Shown in pieces: positions 46,594 through 57,931 of a stretch of DNA of 64,000 bases. Made by a program: the position numbers and the translations under genes. The stretch lies in the NCBI RefSeq assembly GCF_030272615.1, contig NC_081411.1, positions 45,147,517 through 45,211,516 on the forward strand. The letters run 5' to 3'. Source of the DNA: Cryptomeria japonica (lineage: Eukaryota; Streptophyta; Pinopsida; Cupressales; Cupressaceae). Every line of letters begins with the position of its first letter. The stretch's first letter is position 1. Under the pieces are notes generated by a model that saw nothing but the letters and a program-made list of their open reading frames with translations, was not told the origin of the DNA and ran no database searches.

Positions 46594-46788
46594 TTACTTT
46601 AAGATATCCTCATGGGAGAGGTACATTTTAGGAGAAAGATCAACATAATCCTTTAAAATTTCATCTGTATGAGGGATAATCTCTTCTTGCACTATAATTT
46701 CCTTATCAATAGAATGATCCTTAGGATAGGGAAAGAGTAACACAAGAGAGGCTAATCCACTATCACATCTATGAAATACATACATCAT
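46594..46788 (-). pseudogene. Short unrecognised ORF, unit 1 copy
   Basis: A 64-codon minus-strand frame, MMYVFHRCDSGLASLVLL... to DYVDLSPKMYLSHEDILK, is conserved with 56622-56816. Homologous sequence continues to about 46450 after a frameshift, as EALMDIVNPSPKAYSTH and DGTINTFLNTFHVQHTWK. The words DLSPKMY.SHED and VNPSPKAYSTH.D look like an internal repeat. I do not recognise the family. Confidence 0.3.
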
Positions 46789-46799
46789 GAAACTATCTT

Positions 46800-48036
46800 A
46801 ATGAAATATAGTTAAAACAATTTTTTTTAATTGATAACATATGCAAAAATGCATGATAGAAGAGATAAAAATGTGTAATTTTTATTTTTTACTAATGCAA
46901 GTACATAAGAAATGAATGAATAAACATATCTATGAGAATTTCATGCAAAAATCATATATAAAATTGAAAATCAAAAGTTATTCAAATGTAAGAAGACTTG
47001 GGTTCACCAAAATGTAATGTATGGAAAATGGATTTATTGGTCTAAACATGCAAACTGGGAAATAAACCCAATATCATTAATTAAATTAGAGAAAAAAATA
47101 CTAGGACCAACTACAAACTATTGGTAGATCCATGCACTCAATGGTTTTCATTGTTTAGTTTTTGGTTTTCATTTGATTAATTGGATAAGTTGTATGCAAG
47201 AACTAGGATAACTAGTACAAATGTGATAATAAACAACATAAAAAAGAATATGTAGATCTTGAAATGAACTAAAATGTACAAAATTATAAATGGAAAGGAA
47301 AGTGGAACTTTTGGCATAAATTTGAGTTGAAACTAGGTGCACATTATCACTAGGCACCCTAGTCAAGGTAGATCTCCTGATGCAGAATGAGTATCGAACT
47401 AAACTTAGGAGATTCTAACATTCTCTCTAGTCAATTTTTAGGTAAAACCACCTTTACTATGGGGCTACGTTCCTTAGTCTTGGTGGAGAAGGGTTCTAGG
47501 CTCCCTAATCCTTATGTTTTGTACTGAATTATCTTTCACTGGTTTTGTCTCTATCTGCATTGTGCTCTTGTGTACTATGTCTAAAATTGTAACCTATTTC
47601 TTAGCCTATATCTACACAAAAGAGGATAAAATGGTAGTTTGAATTGTATAGGAGCTTCCCTTAGTCAAACCCTATGTTGGGCTAAACCCTACAATAATAA
47701 AGATAAATAAATAAAAATTAGACTTAAATGCTAGAATGAAAGTGCTTAATTGAAATGACTATACCTTCAATTGATGATGCAATGCCCTAATGATAAGTGC
47801 TCCATATGTTGATCGAATAACATGATAAATCATAAAATAATTCATAATTTCATCATGAAAATACAATATAATGTGTTTTAGTCTATCTTGTTGCACCTTG
47901 AACTTAGGTCTATTCTTAAACCATAATAATTGCTCTCAAGAAGAAATTATGAGATAATAATGAGATGAGATAATCAAATAAATTAGGAGTGATATATTAT
48001 GTAGGGATCTTGAAGTAAGATCACCTTTTGGCCAGC
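46800..48036. other. AT-rich sequence, nothing recognised
   Basis: Shared with unit 2 (56830-57931) up to the element E junction. Stretches of A/T and short shadow frames only. Confidence 0.4.
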
Positions 48037-49300
48037 CTAAAATAACATTTTTGTTTGCATTGAATATACTTTTGGGGAGAGTAATCCTTTGACCAGAGCC
48101 TTTTCATAAAGAGAAAGAAGATGCTTGAACAATTTAGCTTCTGAGATAAAACTTTCCCCCATCAGCAAGATATCATCTAGGAATTGTTGATGAGAATATA
48201 TCTGAGAATTAGAAGAAGGTCGAAGACCTTTAAGACTACCAGTCCAGACTTCCCTATGAATGATCTTACTAAGACATTCTCCCATAATGATGAACAAAAA
48301 TGGTGAGATGGGGTCCCCCTGCTTGAGCCTTCTGGAATCTGAAAAAGAAACTAGAAGGAGATCCATTAATTAACACTGAAAATATAGGGGTAGATATGCA
48401 TTCATTAATTAGCTGAATAAAATGGTCACCAAAACCAAAAGCATGAAGCATCCTTATTAGAAAACTCTAGTCCACCCTATCATAAGCCTTTAGTAGGTCC
48501 AATTTTAGGAAAAAAAAAAAAAAATAGGTTTTTAATTCATCAAAAGGGAATGGATATTTTCATGAACCGAAACAATGGAATGCAAAATTTGTCACCTCAG
48601 AACAAAATTTTTTTTTATTTATTTGAGATTAAAGTGAGAGACACTTTTTCATTCTAAGAACCAAAATTTTAGAAAATATCTTATAAATGGAATTGCATAA
48701 ATTGATAGACTTGAATTCTAGAAAAATAGCTAGCCTCGCATTTCTTAGGAATCAACACAATGGAAGTATCACTTATCTCTTTAAGAAGGGTCCATGACCC
48801 AAATAATTTGTAAGTATCATTCACAAAATCATCTCCCATAATAGACCAAAAAAGCTAGAAGAAAAACATAGGAAACTTGTTAGGATCCGGGACTTTATTC
48901 CCCTCAAAGAAAAAAACCACTTTCCTAACCCCGTCCACATAGGGGATTATAGACAACTCATAATTCATGTCTTGGGAGGTACAAGCCTATATTTCATTAA
49001 GGATCTCTTCATGAGCCATCAAGTTAAGAGGATCATCAGTTGAAAAAAGATCATAAAAGTATCAAACAACTTCAAAGCTCAAGACCTCCTCCTTATCAGT
49101 CCAATGATTACTAATAGAGATCCTCTTTATTCTATTTGTATCTTTATACTTAAGAGTCGTCATATGGAAAAATTAGTATTTTTATCACCATTTTTCAGCC
49201 AAATGGATCTGGATCTTTGTTTCCAAAACTCCTAAGGTCTTCAAAAATGATATCATGCAATTTGGAAAGGACCTCCACTTCTATGTCATTGATATCTATG
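48037..49300 (-). pseudogene. LINE reverse transcriptase fragment (unit 2 copy)
   Basis: Duplicate of 43395-44580. The frame at 48366-48037 shows RRLKQGDPISPFLFIIMGEC and FLDDILLMGE, the RT palm with an FLDD active site. Upstream are INSTSVILIPKK-like sequences with stops near 48750. It lacks zf-RVT and RNase H, which were not included in the duplication. Confidence 0.75.
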
Positions 49301-49569
49301 TGTGGTTATTCATGTGAAACTTTAGCATTATAGATATTGTAGGAAATTGATGTTATGGGGTTGTGTTATCATTAATGCCTTGTGTTTAGTTGTGTGCAAA
49401 GATGTTGTACTAATGAAGTTAATGGTTGGATGTCAACCCCCATTGGTGTTGATGTCTACACTCAGTATGTGGTGGTTTCAATAACACTTGCACTTGTATG
49501 ATAATTAATGATAATGATGATGTGTTTTAATAGAGATGTTGATGGAGAGTGATGGTGATGAGTTTCATG

Positions 49570-51223
49570 TGGTGCAGGTGCACCAAGGAAAAAAAATTCA
49601 AATTTGAAGACCTTTGAGACCAAGGAGGAGTGTCCAACATCAAACAAATTCAATAAAATCAATTATGAGATCCTAAACCCAATAATGGCTTTTGAAACTA
49701 AAAATATGCCAAAAGTTGTCAAATTGTCCTGAAAGTTATTAAATGTTGTCAAATGTTGGATATTGGGTCAAAACACCCAAAAATGGATTTAGGAGGGTTT
49801 ATATTCATAAAATATTCCAATAAGGATGAAAATCCAATAATTTTAGGTTTTATTCAAAGGTTTTCAAGCATTTGCAAAAAATGTAAAATTCAAATTTTCA
49901 AGTTCCAACGGTTAGGAAGAATTAGGAGGGAAAAGTAAGTTTTAATTGTTTTAGTGCTAAATAAAATTTCTAACCAACCATATGGTGGTTGAAAAAACTT
50001 GGAGAGGCTATTTAAAGCCATAGACATGCTTTGTAAGGCAGATTGAATATCGAGGAGTAAGGACTGCTATAGAAACTCAATGAAAATTCAGAATTTTGGA
50101 GTAATTTCTTAGATTTTCTATTCTTTGTGAAGATTTAATTTAAATTTTTTCATTCCCTAACATTTTAAAGAACTTTTATCAACCTTCGATACCTCTGTGG
50201 ATGATTTGAGTTCATTATTCATTCTAAAATTCTGTTATAGGGCTGACTGTCATAACTTTTTGAGTATTTTCCTTTGGTAGCTTCGACAAAATTCAATCAT
50301 GGGGTCATTCTATGAATGTTGAAACCTTTTTATCATGGGATGAATATTTTATAACATGTATAATACTTTCTAACAACTAAAATGTGCAATTGAGGGGTTT
50401 AGTGCAGGTGATCACCGTTTGAAGGATTGAGAAGACTAGTGAAGAAGCTCAGTAGGGTGAAGGTTGGAGAGATCTACCTGTACGAGGGGTAGTTTTTATG
50501 ATTTTTAAATTGGTAATACACTTATATAAATTTGAATCCACAACCAATTTGATCCAGGAGTGAGTGAACATGGGAGATTGGAGAAACCCTAGGTTTTAGG
50601 GCTTTCTGATGAAAATTTGGGGCTTTTGGGGTTAGAGGCATCACAAACTGAAATTGATTGTGGATTCCATAATCATTTGATATTTAGAAATACTTTTTTA
50701 AGGCTATAAGTACCCATAAGTAATATTTCTTGTAGTTGCTTTGTCAATCCACCATTCTAGTTGCTTGAAAATGAAGGACAGTCTAAAAACAACAGATACT
50801 TTCCAAAATAACTTGCTAAATGCTCTAAGTATGTTATAGAAAAGCCAAAAGGGTATCCAAAAATACATTTTATTTTTCTCATGTCTTTTAATTTTGTAGA
50901 GTTATCATTAAATCTCTCTCGCTATAGGGCTAATAGGGGCTCTAGGGCTAGTAGGAGGAAATTGGGGTTTGAGCATTTTGGTATTGAACAGAAGGCCAAA
51001 AATAGTTTTAACCTTTCATAATAGACCTAATTAAACCTTCTAAATCATCATTTTCATTTGGGAAGGTTTTGTTTCATAATTGGCCCATTTGAACCATTTG
51101 GGGTGTTTGTAGGCTTAAGGGGATCTATCATTTCCTAACTTGTATTTCCCTTATATTTACAAACTAATCTATACCTATTTGGGCATTTTCTTATACTACC
51201 ATACCTCTACCATTTCTACATCA
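49570..51223 (+). repeat. Element D 5' LTR
   Basis: 1,654 bp, TG...CA. The tip TGGTGCAGGTGCACCA is an inverted repeat with 7-bp arms. Direct repeat of 53267-54921. No ORF beyond short shadows. Confidence 0.9.
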
Positions 51224-51226
51224 AAG

Positions 51227-51238
51227 TGGTATCAGACC
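51227..51238 (+). other. Primer binding site of element D
   Basis: TGGTATCAGACC, three bases after the LTR end; one difference from the initiator-Met PBS of element A. Confidence 0.85.
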
Positions 51239-51272
51239 AAGAAAAGGTCTGGGTAGGAAGTTGGAAGGAGTG

Positions 51273-52389
51273 ATGGCACCTGGAAACTAGTTGGTTAAGG
51301 AAATTGAAGAGTTGAAAGAAACCTTGGAGAGGGAAAGAAGAGAAAGAGAATAGATCAAGGAAAGGGAGGAAAGAGAATGGAGAAGAGAGAAAGAGAGTAT
51401 GAAAGCAAGGATAGAACAATATGAGAAAGAAAGAATGGACAATAGGAGGGAAGAACCTAATTGTGAAGAACAAAATGGAGATGATGGAGAAGAGCAACCA
51501 GAAAGACCAAAGAATAGGAGGGTTGAAGATGAAGTGGACCTTAAGGAGATGAGGTTGGTTAGACTTTTGAAGGCACTACAAAATAATGTAGGGAAAGGAC
51601 ATGTGGATGTACCTATCTATCAAGGAAAGATGGATAGTAAGGAAGTGTTGGGTTGGCTTGATGCCTTGGAGAACTGCTCTGAGTATGAAGAGATGAAGGA
51701 TGATAAGAGGGTAAGGTTTGCAAAAAAAAAAACTCAGAAGTACTGCTTTGACCTGGTGGACAAGTTTACAAAATGATAGAATGTCTAGGGGTTTGACAAG
51801 AATCACATAGTGGGCAAGGATGAAGAATTTGATCAAAGAAAAATTCTTGCCTTCAAATTATACCATACATGTGAAGAGGATGAGACAAAATTTGAAACAA
51901 AAATACATGGATGTAATGTCCTATATGGAACAATTTCATAAATTCAGTATTAGAGGAGGATATGAGGAAGAAGATGAGAAGGTAGCCAGATATGTCAATG
52001 GCTTGAATTATCATTTGCAAGATGAGATTGGTCTACAAGTACCAAGGACAATTGGTGAATGTTTTCAATTGGCTATTAGAGTAGAAGAAAAGGTCAAGAG
52101 GAGACAAGAAATGTCAGGAAGAGGAGGTAATTCAAATAGAGGAAGAGATGGAAGAGGTCAAGGACAAAGCAATGATGACAAAGGAAAGGAATCATTTTTA
52201 GAATCAAGGGGTGGATACAATTGGAGAGGAGGAAGAGGATTTGGTAAGGGAAGAGGCACATTTAGATGCTACAATTGTAATGAACTAGAGCACCCATCAT
52301 TCAACTCTCCTAAAAGGAATGATGATAAGAAGGCAAGAAGGGTTAATTTGACACACGAAGACAAAAGGAAGAATAAGAAGAAATCATGA
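51273..52389 (+). pseudogene. Element D gag
   Basis: The ATG at 51273 begins MAPGN, then TAG, then a charged coiled-coil region (ERERREREE-like) with a second TAG, then the gag domain DVPIYQGKMDSKEVLGWLDA. After a stop at 51774 and a frameshift, the second half reads LIKEKFLPSNYTIHVKRMRQ, VARYVNGLNYHLQDEIGL and FQLAIRVEEKVKRR (51820-52110). An RGG-rich stretch and one zinc knuckle follow: CYNCNELEHPSFNSPK (about 52268-52315), where the conserved Gly and last Cys are lost. It ends at 52389. Layout and several words match the gag of element E (62350-63993), suggesting the same clade. Confidence 0.85.
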
Positions 52390-53123
52390 TACCACCAGAG
52401 GAAGAAGACTTGTTACTCATGGGGAAAGTACAACCATCACAGAAAGAAAATATCTTCAGGACAAAATTGTAAGATCCATGGCAAGGTATGCAATTTGATT
52501 GTTGATTTAGGGGCTTGTCATAATTTGGTTGCTTATGAAGTAGTCAAAAAGTTAATTTACAAACCCTTGCACATCTTAATCCATATTTTTCTACATGGGT
52601 CAGTGAAGGTGAGAATATGTTGGTAAAGGATCAGGTAGTCATTAATTTCTCCATTGGTCAATATGCTGATAGTATTTTGTGTGATGTAATGGATATGAGT
52701 TGTGGTCATTTGATTTTGGGCAGACCTTAGCAATACTCTAGAAGGATTATACATGATGGGTATCAAAACACCTATGTGGTTCATAAGGATGGAAGGAAGT
52801 AAAAATTGAGCCCATTGATGGGGAAGGCAAGAGACACCATTGTAATGTGTTTTGGCAATGAGTTTTTAGTCAAAGAGCAGGGTAAGAAAAGTGCAGATTT
52901 GCAACAGTATGACAGTCTGGTTCATGAAGGACTTTGGGAACTTAATTATGTACAAGTTGGTAAAGTCAAGTGTCCTATCATCAGACAAAGGAAGGACAAA
53001 AACCTAGAGGAAATGCATATACCTCAAGATAGAGGAAAAGGGCCAACCATGAAGCAAATATCAGCCATGAGTACCATTGGTTTGGGGCAGCCAAATCATA
53101 CAATTTTTGTTTCTAATGATTGA
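52390..53123 (+). pseudogene. Element D protease remnant and unassigned tail
   Basis: A protease with VCNLIVDLGACHNLVAYEVV (about 52486-52545) has D-L-G where D-S-G is expected. After a frameshift, FSIGQYADSILCDVMDMSCG and HLILGRP follow (to 52730), as in element E. The last open frame (52806-53123) reads KARDTIVMCFGNEFLVKEQG and similar; I do not recognise it. No RT follows. The polypurine-like CATGGGGAGTA lies just before the 3' LTR at 53267. Confidence 0.75.
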
Positions 53124-53266
53124 TGTATGAATGCAGATGTTCATAGGAGGAAACAAGTTACATTTTGGGACTATCTAGTTCCTAAGAATTAGATGCAAGC
53201 AAGCAAACATGAAGGCAAGGCATAGATGACTTCTTGGGACAAGAAGACTTTCATTCATGGGGAGTA

Positions 53267-54921
53267 TGGTGCAAGTGCACCAAGGCAAACAAATTCAAAT
53301 TTGAAGACCTTTGAGACCAAGGAGGAGTATCCAACATCAAACAAATTCAATAAAATCAATTATGATATCCTAAAGCCAATAATGGCTTTTAAAACTAAAA
53401 AAATGCAAAAAGTTGTCAAATTGTCCTGAAAGTTGTAAAATATTGTCAAATGTTGGATATTGGGTCAAAACAACCAAAAATGGATTTAGGAGGGTTTAGA
53501 TTCATCAAATATGCCAATAAGGATGAAAATCCAATAATTGTAGGTTTTATTCAAAAAGTTATCAAACATTTGCAAAAAATGTAAAATTCAAATTTTCAAG
53601 TTCCAACAGTTAGGAAGAACTAGGAGGGAAAAGCAAGTTTTAATTGTTTCAGTGCTAAATAAAATTTGTAACAAACCATATGGTAGTTAAAAAAACTTTG
53701 AGAGGATATTTAAATCCATAGACATTCTTTGTAAGGCAGATTTAATACCAAGGAGTACAAACTACTGTAGAAACTCAATGAAAATTCAGAATTTTGGAGT
53801 AATTTCTCAGATTTTCTATTCTTTGTGAAGGTTTATTTTAACATTTTTCATGCCCTAACATTTTAAAGCACTTTTATCAACATTCCATACCTCTTTGGAT
53901 GATTTGAGTTCATTATTCATTTTGAAATTCTTTTATAGGACTAATTGTCATAACTTTTTGAGTATTTTCCTATGGTAGCTTTGACAAAATTCAATTATGG
54001 GGTCATTCCATGAATGTTGAAACTTTCTCCTCATGGGATGACTATTTTATAACATGTATAATACATTTGAACAACTAAAATATGTAATTGAGGGTCTTAG
54101 TGCAGGTGATCACCATTTGAAGGATTGAGAAGCCTAGTAAAGAGACTCAGTAGGGTGAAGGTTGGAGAGATATACCTACACGAGGGGTAGTTTTTATGAT
54201 TTTGAAATTGGTAATACACCTATCTAAAGGTGAATAAATAACCAATTTGATCTAGGAGTGAGTGGACGTGGGAGATTGGAGAAACCCTAGGTTTAAGGAC
54301 TTTCTGATGAAAATTTGGGGCTTTTGGGGTTAGAGGCCTCACAAACTGAAATTGATTGTGGATTCCTTCATCATTTGATATTTAGAAATACTATTTTAGT
54401 GTCAGAAATACCCAAAAGTAATATTTCTTGTAGTTGCTTTGTTAATCCACCATTCTAGTTGCTTGAAAACGAAGGACAGTCTAAAAACAACATATACTTT
54501 CCAAAACAACTTGCTAAATGATCTAAGTAAGAATTAGAAAAGACAAAAGGGTATCCAAAAATCCATTTCATTTGTTTGGAATCTTGTAATTTTGTAGATT
54601 TATCATTAAATTTCTCTCGTTATAGGGCTAATAGGGGCTCTAGGGCTAGTAGGAGGAAATTGGGGTTTGAGAATTTGGGTATTGAATAGAAGGCCAAAAA
54701 TAGTTTGAACCTTTCATAATAGACCTAATTACACCTTCTAAACCATCATTTTCATTTGGGAAGGTTTTGTTTCATAATTGGCCCATTGAACCATTTGGGG
54801 TGTTCATAGGCTTAAGGGGATCTATCATTTCCTACCTTGTATTTCCCTTATATTTTACAAAGTCATCTATACCTGTTTGGGCATTGTCTTATACCACCAT
54901 ACCTTTGCCAATTCTACATCA
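53267..54921 (+). repeat. Element D 3' LTR
   Basis: 1,655 bp direct repeat of 49570-51223, tip TGGTGCAAGTGCACCA, end CTACATCA. Confidence 0.9.
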
Positions 54922-54926
54922 TCATG

Positions 54927-56620
54927 GTTGGATGACATGTCCTTTTGGTTGTTAACAAATATGTTATCTTGATAGTATCATATTAAGATGAGGATCAGAA
55001 GCATGGTAATGAAGTAAATATATTGTGAATAATCTTATGTACAACTATATGTTGTTATATTTGTCTTATCACTCCTCAATGAGAAAATGGTGCTACAAGT
55101 TTGCTTGGGTCTCTTTAGATTGATAATATGTAAAAACGTGGGGAAGTGTATTGAAGACTATCTAGGAGAATGCTCCACATTGCTCCATGCTTGAAGATAT
55201 GGTCTTGTGGTTTTAGAGTTTTATTTTTTGTATTGTGGAAATTACACTCTTATATTTTCATGTTGTTGGTGTTGCAACATATATTTTTAGTGTCTTAGTT
55301 TCGATTTTAGGTAATGAAATGAATTGCAAGTATGTTTGAGAATTTTCTTTCTCATGATTATGTTATTTGATAATTCAAGTATGAATAACTTTATACCATT
55401 TTGGTTACGTTAGCTTGTTTTGACATATGGTAGAAAGAAAAGTATATGTAAGTGTTGATTGATCTTAAAGGAATGTCTTAATTTTGTCTACATGATAACT
55501 ATTGATCATTTTGTTGTTGCATTGAGTTTGGAGTTAGTTTTCTTGGTAATTTATGGTTATGTAGCTAACAAGGCATATTATGCTGCTTGTGACATGTATT
55601 CGGAGGTATTTACTAACATTGGGGGTTATGATGAGTTGGCCTTGGGCCCTGCTATATCTCAAAGTCATCCATAATATTCAGATTTATTTTAGAGTTACTT
55701 TCTGGGCCTACTATTAAAGTACTGCATGTTTCATCTACACATTACCTTGTTTCTAAAATTGGTTAATATGTTACAATAGACTTGGTGTTCGAGGTTGCTA
55801 AGAAATTTTTAATAAGTTGTCTTGGGTCAAATCTGTCTCTTAGATTAGACTCCTTTCATCGCAATTATGTTTTGAGGTTTACTTGTTGGGGTTACTACTT
55901 ATCCCATGTTCTCGTTGACTTAACTTGATATTTTACTTTCTTGTAGATGATTTATGTAGAATATAAATTCAATTGTAATAATTGTGTGTGTGTGGATAGT
56001 GAAAGATGCAAAGTTGAGGTAGTAAAATTGTGTGGTATAATTTTTGGAGCCAAATTGATTAATGGTTGCTTGAGGCATCTTTTCAAGAGCACCTACATTC
56101 TAAGGAGACTCTTGGAAACTATTTGTTGAAGGTTGATTCATTGTAATTTATATATTTATGTATCCTACTTAAAGATAGTGAATCTCCTCAATAGTTCCTT
56201 ATATCTTTCTTTGAGATATTGATTCCTTTTGAAGCAATTCCTTCCAATAATAATGTGTTTTCTTAGGTAGTGAGCCCTAAAATGAATTTTAATACTTGTT
56301 CCAAACTTTTGAGTTTACTTTCATCATGGTTTCTCTCTCTTTGGGTTTTCCACATAAATATGGTTTTCTCTTGTGCGTTGGGGTTTTTTATTTTGTATTT
56401 TATTGTTGTTCATCAAATTTTTGTTAGAGATTGATTCACCCTCCTCTCTATTTAAAAGTGTGCTGAACATGGAAAGCATTAAGGAAAGTGTTAATGGTGC
56501 CATCCTCTTGCTCCAAGGTATCCTAATGAGTAGAATGAACTTTTGGTGAAGGATTAACAATATCCATCAATGCTTCATCTCTATAAGAGATATCATTTAT
56601 GGAAGGTTAAGTAATATCCT
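54927..56620. other. Unit 2 continuation, no gene seen
   Basis: Paralog of 44850-46590. Holds the LTR-like end GATTGATTCACC near 56430 and short unconvincing frames. Confidence 0.4.
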
Positions 56621-56621
56621 C

Positions 56622-56816
56622 TTACTTTAAGATATCCTCCTGGAAGAGGTACATTTTAGGAGAAAGATCAATATAATCCTTCAAAATTTCATCCTTATGA
56701 GGGATAATATCTTCCTGCACTAGAATTCCCTTAGCAATAGAATAATCCTTTAGATAGTGAGAGAGTGACACAAGGGAGGTTAATCCACTATCACATCTAT
56801 GAAATACATACATCAT
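56622..56816 (-). pseudogene. Short unrecognised ORF, unit 2 copy
   Basis: Paralog of 46594-46788: MMYVFHRCDSGLTSLVSL... to DYIDLSPKMYLFQEDILK. The same frame continues past TAA, TAA and TAG to about 56450 (SYRDEALMDIVNPSPKVHST, DGTINTFLNAFHVQHTF), so this copy keeps the original frame better than unit 1. Family unknown. Confidence 0.3.
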
Positions 56817-57931
56817 GAAACTATCTTAATGAAAAACAGTTAAACCAATTTTCTTTTTTAACTGATAAATTATACAAAATGCATGATAGAAGAGATAAAA
56901 ATGTGTAATTTTTATTTTTTACTAATGCAAGTACATAAGAAATGAATGAATGCAAATAGCTATGATAATTTCATGCAAAAATCATATACAAAATTAAAAA
57001 TAAAAATTTATTCAAATGTAAGAAGAGTTGGGTTCACGGAAATGTAATGTATGGAAAATGGATTTATTGGTCTAAACATGGAAAATAGGAATTAAACCCA
57101 ATCTCATTAATTAAATTAGAGAAAACATATTAGGACCAACTATAAACTATTGGTAGAGCCAGACACTCAATGATTTTCATTGTTTAGTTTTATGTTTTGA
57201 TTTGATTAATTGGATAAGTTGTATGCAAGAACTAGGATAACTAGTAAAAAAGTGATAATAAGCAACATGTAAAAGAATATGTAGATATTTAAATGAACTA
57301 AAATGTATAAAATTATAAATGGAAAGAAAAGTGGAACTTTTGGCATAAATTTGAGTTGAAACTAGGTGGACATTATGGCTATGCACCCTAGTCAAGGTTG
57401 ATCTCCTGATATAGAACAAGTATCAAACTAAACTTAGGAGATTCTAACCTTCTCTCTAGTCAAGTTTTAGGTCAAACCAGGTATAGTATGGAGCTAGGTG
57501 TCCTAGTCTTAGTGGAGAAGGGTACTAGGTTCCATAATTCTTATGTTTTCTACTGAACTATGTCTAACTGGTTTTGTCTCTATCTGCATTATGCTCTTGT
57601 GTACTATGTCTAAAATTGAAACCTATGGCTTAACCTAGATCTACACAAAAGAGGATAAAATGTTATTTTGAGTTGTATAGCAGATTTCCTTAGTCAAACC
57701 CTGGGTTGGACTAAACCCTACAATAATAAAGTTAAATAAATAAAATTTGGACTTAAATGCTAGAGTGGAAGTTCTTAATTGAAATGACTATACCTTCAAT
57801 TGATGATGCAATGCCCTTATGATAAACCCTCCATATGTTGATGCAATAATATGATAAATCATCATAAAATAATTCATAAATTCATCATGAAAATATAATA
57901 TAATGTGTCTTAGTGTATCTTGTTGCACCTT
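56817..57931. other. Unit 2 end, AT-rich, no gene
   Basis: Paralog of 46790-47899. It ends at the element E junction, after ACCTT (57927-57931), the presumed target duplication. Confidence 0.5.

Larger units (their letters stand above)
43395..47935. repeat. Tandem duplication of about 4.5 kb, unit 1
   Basis: Homologous in order to 48066-57931 once element D is removed. It contains the RT half of the LINE, AT-rich LTR-like sequence and a short minus-strand ORF. It preserves empty target sites for element D (TCATG, 44845-44849) and element E (ACCTT, 47895-47899). The exact unit junction lies between 47900 and 48066. Confidence 0.8.
49570..54921 (+). mobile_element. Element D: complete non-autonomous LTR retrotransposon (5.35 kb, gag only)
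   Basis: Bounded by perfect 5-bp target duplications TCATG (49565-49569 and 54922-54926). The unduplicated target is in unit 1 at 44845. LTRs of 1,654 and 1,655 bp both begin TGGTGCA and end CTACATCA. PBS TGGTATCAGACC follows the 5' LTR. The 2.04-kb internal region holds gag, a protease remnant and an unassigned tail; no RT, RNase H or integrase is present. The LTRs differ visibly (roughly one base in ten or fewer by eye), so it is not a very recent insertion. Confidence 0.9.
48066..57931. repeat. Tandem duplication of about 4.5 kb, unit 2 (interrupted by element D, cut by element E)
   Basis: Matches unit 1 from LINE RT to the ACCTT before element E. Element D with its target duplications accounts for the extra 5,357 bp. 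Confidence 0.8.
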
